Positions 57,498 to 64,000 of a stretch of 64,000 nt of DNA are shown one piece after another. The stretch is taken from NCBI GenBank assembly GCA_910576335.1, contig CAJTIU010000005.1:124001-188000 (forward strand), given 5' to 3'. Position 1 is the first letter of the stretch, and every line of letters starts with the position of its first letter. The DNA comes from Lachnospiraceae bacterium. Its GTDB lineage: Bacteria; Bacillota; Clostridia; Lachnospirales; Lachnospiraceae. A model generated the notes under the pieces. That model was not told the origin of the DNA. It made no database searches and saw only the letters and a program-made list of their open reading frames with translations. Position numbers and translations under genes: made by a program.

Positions 57498-59147
57498 TTG
57501 CCAGAAAATAAAACAGATAAATCTTCTACTGTTTCTTCTGAAAACAACGAAGATTTCAGTATAACATTTGCATCCAGTGTTAATTCTGATGGTAAAGAAA
57601 TTGCCATTCTTACTTCTGAGGAAAGAGCGAAACATTGGATGGAAGAAGCATTACAAAGTTTCGATCCAACTAATAAGCAATATTCTGTATATCTTAATGA
57701 ACAGTCGGGGGAGGATCCAAAACTTACTATTGAGGATATAAAAAGACTTGCCAGGAACGCCCAAAGCGATTTAAGTAAGATACTCAAAATCAATTCTCTT
57801 GTGCGTCAAGAAATTAATGAAGATGATATAATCGGAAAAGTTTATGAAGCTGTTGTTGCCAATCTAAACGCAAATGTACGAATATCTTTTGATAATCTTC
57901 CACAAAAATATACTAAGAAATTAAAAAATGAGTCAGAAAAATTAATTAAGCGTTTCCATAAAGAAACAAATATTAATCAGATACTCTCCTCTTCTATTCC
58001 TACTGTTTATATAGAGGGGAACTGTATTAAATATTTACGGGAGAAAAATGGACATTATATGGTTGACACATATCCATTAGGAGTTGCTATAGTAAGTGAC
58101 TACAATGTAAATGGGAATCCATATATTCTTATAGATATTAGGGAACTAACCAGCCGATTACAGAAAACAACTATTAAAGGGAGAAAAAACAAACCTTTAT
58201 TTTTTAATAGTATTGTTGATGAAATCAAAAATAATTATCCACCAGAAGTATATCAAGCGTACATAGATAAGGAGCATTATGCTAAATTAGATATTCAGCG
58301 ATGTGGTGTAAATAGATTTTGCAACATGAATCGGAAATATGGTCTTACTCCTGTGTTTAAAGCTCTAAAACCAAATTTGATGTTAGATACTTTTGATGAG
58401 GCGGATAAGATTAATGCAAAGGCAAAAGCCAAAAAGATAATTCATCAGGTTCTTAGAAGCGAATTGCTTGGAACTGAGGGAAATCGTAAAGGATTAGAGG
58501 AAATGGCATATGCCCATGAAAACCTTGTTAAAGCATTTCGAAATCCTACTGTGTTATATACTTCTCCCCCATTCGTTGAAAAAATCGAATATGTTGAACC
58601 TAGAGTTGAAATGTCAAATGTGGACAGTATAAATCAATATCGCTCCAGAGTTACTTCTGCATTAGGAATATCATTTCTGAATACTGATGGAAAACAAACT
58701 GTTAGTACCGCAAACATCTCTATCAAACAGCTTATGAAAACTATAAATAAAATTGCAGAGCAGGAAGAAACGATACTTGAACAATGGTATTGCTTAATTT
58801 TACAAGAGAATGATATACCTCTGGAATACTGTCCTACTCCACATATTTTAGACGCTGAATTGCTAGAATTTGAAATGCGTAAAGATTTGTCAGAATTATT
58901 GTTCTCTAAATATAATTGTTCTTACTCTACTGCATATGAACTTGTTGGTATGGATGTACGAGACGAAATTGAAAAACGCAAGCAAGAAAAAAAACTTGGT
59001 TATGAGGAAATTTTATCTGTTCATCCGACTTCGTATAACAGTGCCGGTGATTCTACTGATTCTGATAATAAAGGTGGCAGACCTAGTGGATCGGATGATG
59101 AACATAAACAAGAATACGATTCCGATTACAATTTGACGAGGGTGTAA
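57498..59147 (+). CDS. Portal protein, 549 aa
   Basis: TTG start, MPENKTDKSSTVSSENNEDF, after GGAAAGGAGGG. Placement directly after terL, length, and the KGLEEMAYAHENLVKAFRNP to INQYRSRVTSALGISFLNTD region fit a phage portal. It forms the dodecameric ring at one vertex. The acidic and Asp/Ser-rich C-terminal tail (DSTDSDNKGG) is unordered. Confidence 0.85.
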   Translation: MPENKTDKSSTVSSENNEDFSITFASSVNSDGKEIAILTSEERAKHWMEEALQSFDPTNKQYSVYLNEQSGEDPKLTIEDIKRLARNAQSDLSKILKINSLVRQEINEDDIIGKVYEAVVANLNANVRISFDNLPQKYTKKLKNESEKLIKRFHKETNINQILSSSIPTVYIEGNCIKYLREKNGHYMVDTYPLGVAIVSDYNVNGNPYILIDIRELTSRLQKTTIKGRKNKPLFFNSIVDEIKNNYPPEVYQAYIDKEHYAKLDIQRCGVNRFCNMNRKYGLTPVFKALKPNLMLDTFDEADKINAKAKAKKIIHQVLRSELLGTEGNRKGLEEMAYAHENLVKAFRNPTVLYTSPPFVEKIEYVEPRVEMSNVDSINQYRSRVTSALGISFLNTDGKQTVSTANISIKQLMKTINKIAEQEETILEQWYCLILQENDIPLEYCPTPHILDAELLEFEMRKDLSELLFSKYNCSYSTAYELVGMDVRDEIEKRKQEKKLGYEEILSVHPTSYNSAGDSTDSDNKGGRPSGSDDEHKQEYDSDYNLTRV

Positions 59148-59151
59148 GGGT

Positions 59152-59340
59152 ATGAAGTTTATTAAAACGCCAACAGGCGCTATATATAAATTGGATGATT
59201 GTATCATATTTGATGACCTTGATAATTCTGAGGTCTTTTTTAATGAAGAAAATCAAGATCAGGAAATGTTAGCAAAGGAGTTATTTAAAAATATGGGAAT
59301 ATTGGTTGGAAATTTGAAAGGTGGTGAGAATACTGGATAA
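59152..59340 (+). CDS. Small head-operon protein, 62 aa
   Basis: Starts MKFIKTPTGAIYKLDDCIIF. Acidic and helical at the end (NQDQEMLAKELFKNMGILVG). It overlaps the next gene by 20 bases. No known domain; similar small proteins occur in the SPbeta-like head operon slot between portal and protease. Confidence 0.6.
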   Translation: MKFIKTPTGAIYKLDDCIIFDDLDNSEVFFNEENQDQEMLAKELFKNMGILVGNLKGGENTG

Positions 59341-60880
59341 TACAAATACACCAATTACTATAACAGGACAAGTTATTGATATTGCGGAACATACAAGTTA
59401 TTTGGAATTAATAAGCCGTGTTTGTTTCTATGATGAACCGAATTTAAATAATGACATGATTCCTTCCGATGAAACAACATTGGAAAGAGCTAACAGTTTA
59501 GTGAATATGCCTGTACAAGCAAAGTACAGACTTAGCCCTTCTGGAGAACCAACTTTTTCAGGACATGAAATGAAAAAGTCTAAATCTACTGGAGAAATCA
59601 CATTTGGAACTTCAAGTGTTGGTACACATACGGAAGTATATATTGAAAATGATAATGTTGACGTAAACGGAACTATTAAAAATTTACCTTGTTTATTTGC
59701 TAAATATAGAATATGGAAAAGATATAAAAATGTCGTTGCTGCTGTGCAACGTCTTTTTAGTTTAGGAAAACTTTATTCATCTTGGGAAATAAATACATAT
59801 CAATACATTTTTGATAGAGGTATTCGTAAGATAACAGATTATGAGTTTTTGGCAAACTGTTTGCTTGGGTACGAATATGCCTATCCATCTTATGGAACAA
59901 GTGCAAATGCTATTAGCATGGCACAATTAAAAGATAATCAGTTAATGATTGCGGAGGCACTTTCGCAGGATTTACTTGATGACAACAATATAAATGACAA
60001 TGATGAAAAGGAGGAACCTTTATTGGCTAAGAAAAATATTCCTTCTGCTGTAGATGATAATACTGTAGTTAATGTATCTGAAAATATGACTACCGAAGAT
60101 ATCACTAAAGACACTACTGCTTCTACCGCTGAAGATAAACAGAAAGAAACACCTACTACCGATTCTGCACAGCTAACAATTTGGGATTTAAAAACACGAG
60201 TGGGGGAAGCATGTAGAAAGAAGTTAGGAAAATGGTGCTGGGCATCTTTTATGTTCCCAAACGAAAAAGAAGTTTGGTGCGAATATGATGGTGCAGAGTC
60301 TGAATTAGATTATGTAAAATTTACATATGAAGTTGCAGATGATGATACGGTTACTGTTAGTGAACCTGAATATGTAAAATTGACAGTTTCTATTGCAGAA
60401 GTTAATACAAAGATTTCCGAACTGAAAAAGGAAATTCAGACTGTAAAAGCAGAGTTAGACATTAAGAATGATGCTATTACAAAGGCAAGCGAGACAATTC
60501 AGACATTAAACACTCAGATTTCAGAGCTTACCCCATACAAGGAACAGGCTGAAGTTGCTGAACGAAAGAAGATTGAAGAACAGATTACAGCGGAAAAAGA
60601 AGCACTGAAAAATAAATTACTTAAAGGCAATCTATTTACAAAAGCAGAAATCGCAGAAAAGGAAATTCAAGATCTAATCGAAGCAAGGGATGTATCAGCT
60701 ATTAATAGTTTGATTGCAGATAAGTTCGTTGCTTCTTTTGATGTAGACCATAAAAATGAAAATGTTGAAACGGTATCTACCGCTGAAACGGTTGTTACCA
60801 CTACCGCTATTGCTAATCTTGAATCCGAAGATACTGAAATAGATGTTAGAAGTTTTATGAGTAAAATTTTATCAAATTAA
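59321..60880 (+). CDS. Prohead protease-scaffold-like protein, 519 aa
   Basis: N-terminal half (residues about 1-210) has a protease-like order, including NMPVQAKYRLSPSGEPTFSG, IKNLPCLFAKYRIWKRYKNV and a WEI strand. A long acidic linker follows. The C-terminal half holds a coiled coil (NTKISELKKEIQTVKAELDI, then QTLNTQISELTPYKEQAEVA) like a scaffold. The position between portal and capsid supports a fused protease and scaffold, but a catalytic triad is not clear by eye. Start is GTG (59321 or 59324); CTG at 59333 is possible. Confidence 0.65.
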   Translation: MVRILDNTNTPITITGQVIDIAEHTSYLELISRVCFYDEPNLNNDMIPSDETTLERANSLVNMPVQAKYRLSPSGEPTFSGHEMKKSKSTGEITFGTSSVGTHTEVYIENDNVDVNGTIKNLPCLFAKYRIWKRYKNVVAAVQRLFSLGKLYSSWEINTYQYIFDRGIRKITDYEFLANCLLGYEYAYPSYGTSANAISMAQLKDNQLMIAEALSQDLLDDNNINDNDEKEEPLLAKKNIPSAVDDNTVVNVSENMTTEDITKDTTASTAEDKQKETPTTDSAQLTIWDLKTRVGEACRKKLGKWCWASFMFPNEKEVWCEYDGAESELDYVKFTYEVADDDTVTVSEPEYVKLTVSIAEVNTKISELKKEIQTVKAELDIKNDAITKASETIQTLNTQISELTPYKEQAEVAERKKIEEQITAEKEALKNKLLKGNLFTKAEIAEKEIQDLIEARDVSAINSLIADKFVASFDVDHKNENVETVSTAETVVTTTAIANLESEDTEIDVRSFMSKILSN

Positions 60881-60896
60881 TGGGAGGAATTAATCA

Positions 60897-61382
60897 ATGT
60901 TAAGAGATTTTAGAATTAATGGTGCAAAAGCACCTGATGCAATGCATAAGGCAAAAACTGAAATGGTAACTGGTATGGCTGTTGTAAGAGAGGACACTAC
61001 AACGGATAAGTTTGTCAAAATTACTGATTCGGAAACCGTGGCTGATATTTTATTTGCAGATAAGGAACGTGTACCTACTGGTGTGAATGCGGCAAGAGGT
61101 GATATGTCCGATTATGATCCAGATTTTGTAAATATCAAGGCCAATGAAATGGTAACTATTGATAAGTTCATGGTAGATGAAAAACTTGGCACTGATCAGT
61201 TTGTTGAGGCTGATTTCACAGTAGAAACAGCTATTGATACAAGAGTTTCTTTTAAGGATGGTAAGGCAATGAAGGCTACCATTGCATCTCCTTATAAGTT
61301 TAAAGGTTTGTACAACGATAATGGACACACTTTAATTCAGATTGAGGTATCTGATACAGCAACTAAAAATGCTACTGCCTAA
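60897..61382 (+). CDS. Probable capsid decoration/stabilising protein, 161 aa
   Basis: Beta-rich throughout (MVTGMAVVREDTTTDKFVKI, VTIDKFMVDEKLGTDQFVEA, DTRVSFKDGKAMKATIASPY). It lies immediately before the major capsid protein gene with GGGAGGAA upstream. Decoration proteins typically occupy this slot. No exact family known to me. Confidence 0.65.
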   Translation: MLRDFRINGAKAPDAMHKAKTEMVTGMAVVREDTTTDKFVKITDSETVADILFADKERVPTGVNAARGDMSDYDPDFVNIKANEMVTIDKFMVDEKLGTDQFVEADFTVETAIDTRVSFKDGKAMKATIASPYKFKGLYNDNGHTLIQIEVSDTATKNATA

Positions 61383-61409
61383 TAAATAGAATACAGGAGG
61401 AATACATTA

Positions 61410-62408
61410 ATGAGTATTTTAACAAGTGAAATGCAGGACGTGATGAGTAAGAAGCACGTCCTTTTTGATGTTGCAGAAAAAGTAGAATATAAAAGAGATT
61501 TGACCGTAGAGGAAAAGGAAATTGCTGAAATTTCTGATGCTTGGGCAAGGGAAATTGGGGAGACTGGTAAGGACCCTGAATGCCAGATTGCCGCTTACAT
61601 CAAAAAGACAGTACAGGAGGAAGTATATAATGCTCCTGATGAACTGCTTGACCAGATGTTTGAAAGAGGCAGTGTGGGTGAATTTGACGATGCTGAATAC
61701 GATAAGGAAGCAAAGAATACTTTAGTAGCTCATGAAGCTGCTAAAGGTGGCGTAGTTGATAGAAGCTGGATTGATATGTCTGCTGTCTATCCTACATGGA
61801 AAAACCGTCAAGTAGAAACTGATCTGTCCTATGTTGACCTTCGCAAAAATGGTTTTAAGTCCATTGCAAATCTTAACGTATTTATGAAAGAAGCATGTCA
61901 GAACGTAATGTTCTACGATATGCTTTCCCAGGTAGATAATGCTATTGTTGGCGGCGATGCATTTATTAGTGTTACAGGTTCCATTCCTACGCTTGATGCA
62001 ATGGATGCAATGTCCTTATATCTTAATGATAGAAGCGATGATTCTGTTATTGTTTCTCTTACTAAGTATGCACAGGCTATCAGAAGAATGCCTGGATTTG
62101 CACAGTATATGAGTAATGATATGAAGAATGATTTCAATAGGTATGGACTGGCTAAGACCTATGACGGAATCGGTATTGCTGCAATTTCTGGCGCAAGAAA
62201 ACAGGGTAATGGTAATCTTCTTATCCCAGATAAGAGAATATTTGGTATTGCTGGCAAAGTCGGCAATCTTGATATGAAGGGCGATATCCATGTATTCCAG
62301 GATATGAATAACCAAAGTGAGCAGGTTCATCTTATGCTTAAAGACTTTACATATGGTTTTGCAATCACAAAGATTGAAAACTGTGCAAAGATTGTATTGT
62401 CTGCTTAA
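61410..62408 (+). CDS. Major capsid protein (HK97-fold), 332 aa
   Basis: Starts MSILTSEMQDVMSKKHVLFD. Codon use is more even and GC-richer than neighbours, typical of a highly expressed capsid gene. The order of an N-arm, E-loop region (VDRSWIDMSAVYPTWKNRQV), spine helix and P-domain strands fits HK97 capsids. GGAGG precedes the ATG. It forms the shell. Confidence 0.85.
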   Translation: MSILTSEMQDVMSKKHVLFDVAEKVEYKRDLTVEEKEIAEISDAWAREIGETGKDPECQIAAYIKKTVQEEVYNAPDELLDQMFERGSVGEFDDAEYDKEAKNTLVAHEAAKGGVVDRSWIDMSAVYPTWKNRQVETDLSYVDLRKNGFKSIANLNVFMKEACQNVMFYDMLSQVDNAIVGGDAFISVTGSIPTLDAMDAMSLYLNDRSDDSVIVSLTKYAQAIRRMPGFAQYMSNDMKNDFNRYGLAKTYDGIGIAAISGARKQGNGNLLIPDKRIFGIAGKVGNLDMKGDIHVFQDMNNQSEQVHLMLKDFTYGFAITKIENCAKIVLSA

Positions 62409-62472
62409 TCTTTATGAATTTTAAATATTGATGGTGGGAGAAATCCCACTATCCTCAATTGGAGGTAATATT

Positions 62473-63162
62473 TTGATTACACAAGCAGAAAAAATTAACG
62501 TATTAAATTATAACGAAAATAAGGTTTCTGTCATGGTGTCTCCGACAGAATCTTTTACTTTTGAACCGTCCGTAGATGGCGAAATACCTTCCGTTATACC
62601 AATGACATTTGAGCAGATTCGTTACGCAAATAACTACAATACATTTCGTGGTGGATTCTTATTCTTTGATAAAAATAAGGAAAAGGAGATATATGAAGAA
62701 CTTGGTATTACTAATTGGGAATGTATTTTAAACAATAAGGAAATTAGAGAAATTTTACTTAGTCCATCTTATGAAGGATTAAAGAAAATTGTTGATATTA
62801 AAGACAGTGCTGTATTTGAAAGGGTTAGAGCAGTTTTTCACAAATTGAAATATGAAAGTACAAATGATATTTCTATTCGCGTACAGCAGATTATCAGTAC
62901 AAGATATAAGGAATTACAGAATAAAAAGACAACTACTTCCATTGTAATTAAGAAGAAAGATATTGCCCAGTCAATACCAAGCAAAGAGGTTGAATCATTA
63001 AAAGCAGAAAATAAAGCCATGCAGGAACAGCTTGCAAATATGCAGGCAATGATGGAAAAACTTCTAGCACAACAGTCTGTTAAAGCAGAAGCTAATGAGT
63101 TAAAGAAAGAAACAACAGCACCCAAGAAATCACCAGGCAGACCAAAGAAAAATGCTGAATAA
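62473..63162 (+). CDS. Hypothetical head-region protein with basic AT-hook-like end, 229 aa
   Basis: Start TTG (MITQAEKINVLNYNENKVSV) follows GGAGG; a longer frame from 62428 lacks a site. The C-terminal part is a coiled coil (KAMQEQLANMQAMMEKLLAQ) ending in KKSPGRPKKNAE, an AT-hook-like GRP motif. It may bind DNA or link to the neck. Such tails are known from nucleoid proteins, and are unusual in head proteins. Confidence 0.6.
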   Translation: MITQAEKINVLNYNENKVSVMVSPTESFTFEPSVDGEIPSVIPMTFEQIRYANNYNTFRGGFLFFDKNKEKEIYEELGITNWECILNNKEIREILLSPSYEGLKKIVDIKDSAVFERVRAVFHKLKYESTNDISIRVQQIISTRYKELQNKKTTTSIVIKKKDIAQSIPSKEVESLKAENKAMQEQLANMQAMMEKLLAQQSVKAEANELKKETTAPKKSPGRPKKNAE

Positions 63163-63180
63163 GAAAGGAGGCGGTGTCTG

Positions 63181-63684
63181 ATGACTAATGGCACTACTCC
63201 TTTTGAAAAAATCTGCAAAAGGTTTTATGACCGAATAGAAAAAGATGAGAATTTTTTTAACTATTATAATGTAAGTGTTTCAGAAGCCGTATCTATTGCA
63301 GAACAACGTGCAAAAAATTATCTTGTAGAATCACTAGACGAACTTTCAAGTATTGGAAATTTAGATGTAGACTTTTCTGATTATGATGATGAAATAGAAA
63401 CTATTAATTTCAAATTGTATTCAAAAGAAATTAAATTAATTGTTGAAATTATGTTTCTTACATATATGAAACGAGATGAAACACTTTTACACGCTATGGA
63501 AATCAGTTTTACACCATCTGATTTAACAGTGTTTTCGCCAGGAAATGAAAGAACGAGTTATAGAAATTTTATTGCCGATTTGGCAAAATCTGTAGATGAT
63601 AAGATTGACGAATATAAAAATCGTGACAGAAAAACAAATAAGTTAAAACAAACAATAGACTACTCACAATATAGCGAGGAATAG
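63181..63684 (+). CDS. Probable head-tail connector protein, 167 aa
   Basis: Starts MTNGTTPFEKICKRFYDRIE after AAAGGAGG. Helical with acidic centre (LDVDFSDYDDEIETINFKL) and a basic end. Position after capsid genes and before another small morphogenesis gene fits a connector. It ends TAG four bases before the next ATG. Confidence 0.6.
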   Translation: MTNGTTPFEKICKRFYDRIEKDENFFNYYNVSVSEAVSIAEQRAKNYLVESLDELSSIGNLDVDFSDYDDEIETINFKLYSKEIKLIVEIMFLTYMKRDETLLHAMEISFTPSDLTVFSPGNERTSYRNFIADLAKSVDDKIDEYKNRDRKTNKLKQTIDYSQYSEE

Positions 63685-63688
63685 GCAT

Positions 63689-64000
63689 ATGGATATAAAT
63701 CACTTCATGAAAATTCAAAATGCCTATGGTACTAAGAATAGACGCGAAAAAGAGCTTGCAAAAATTAACAATGAAATGTCAAAACATTTTGAAGATACTT
63801 ATGACACAGTAGATATTTTACTAAATGGTATACCGACACAATTAATGATAATCAAAGATACTGATAATAACACTTTTAAAAAGAAAATCAAATCTGTACA
63901 TGGTGATAAGTTCAATCTTGGAGATTATGTTAAGTGGAATAATCAAACGTGGCTTATTACATTAGTTGATGTGGATGAAAGAACTTGGAATCGTGGTTAT
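63689..64000 (+). CDS. Start of a head-tail/neck protein (partial)
   Basis: Starts MDINHFMKIQNAYGTKNRRE and runs off the right edge after 104 codons. The visible strands (VDILLNGIPTQLMIIKDTDN, FNLGDYVKWNNQTWLITLVD) form a compact beta fold such as a head-closure protein. No function proven. Confidence 0.7.
   Translation, partial: MDINHFMKIQNAYGTKNRREKELAKINNEMSKHFEDTYDTVDILLNGIPTQLMIIKDTDNNTFKKKIKSVHGDKFNLGDYVKWNNQTWLITLVDVDERTWNRGY

Overview
The window reads as one contiguous piece of a large, AT-rich tailed-phage (or prophage) genome from a Gram-positive host, most likely a gut clostridium of Lachnospiraceae type. The evidence is the Shine-Dalgarno-driven starts (AGGAGG, with TTG/GTG starts), the Firmicutes-type small early proteins (HicAB, DUF5688-like, RadC-like, J-domain), and a head-gene block of terminase, portal, protease-scaffold and capsid. 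The gene order RNA polymerase, HU, YonK-like protein, phosphoesterase, terminase, portal and capsid recalls the yon region of Bacillus phage SPbeta. TAG stops overlap ribosome binding sites in several places, so the standard genetic code applies.

Left arm (about 0.2-30.2 kb): almost all genes are on the minus strand, short, and tightly packed with ATGA/TAATG overlaps. They look like an early or accessory operon. Recognisable members are a broken MazF, a broken ATPase, a tyrosine recombinase, a ParB/DUF6551-like protein, HicAB, a DUF262 protein, a DUF6273-type protein with an adenine-poor C terminus, a protein with 28 nine-residue repeats, a DUF5688-like protein, a J-domain protein and a RadC-like protein. 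Strong intrinsic terminators sit just upstream of several ribosome binding sites, which suggests conditional read-through. Several genes are split by one-base shifts, mostly at homopolymers.

Regulatory centre (28.7-33.5 kb): leftward transcription appears to start from a consensus promoter at about 30.26 kb. It crosses a 56-codon gene and then a complete type I hammerhead ribozyme, whose predicted cut releases a nearly 1 kb gene-free, stem-rich RNA. Next comes a second promoter with a branched leader. To the right lie two small HTH genes, a 58-codon leftward gene, a ribbon-helix-helix-like gene with paired palindromic operators, and a 1.8 kb gene-free region. That region has a palindrome cluster flanked by two oppositely strand-skewed arms.

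Right arm (33.5-64 kb): genes are on the plus strand. First come a DUF3825 protein, an antirepressor, ParB, a replication-type winged-helix protein, a dCMP deaminase-like protein and zinc-ribbon proteins. Then come a 915-residue YonO-like single-subunit RNA polymerase (DVDGD motif), HU-like proteins, six tRNA genes (Lys, CAT, Tyr, Ser-GCT, Ser-TGA, Pro), a homing-endonuclease-like protein, a second tyrosine recombinase, and the head-morphogenesis cluster, which runs off the right edge.

Working model (inference): host sigma-A-type promoters at the centre fire early. The leftward operon is modulated by RNA elements and terminators. The phage polymerase then reads late rightward genes.
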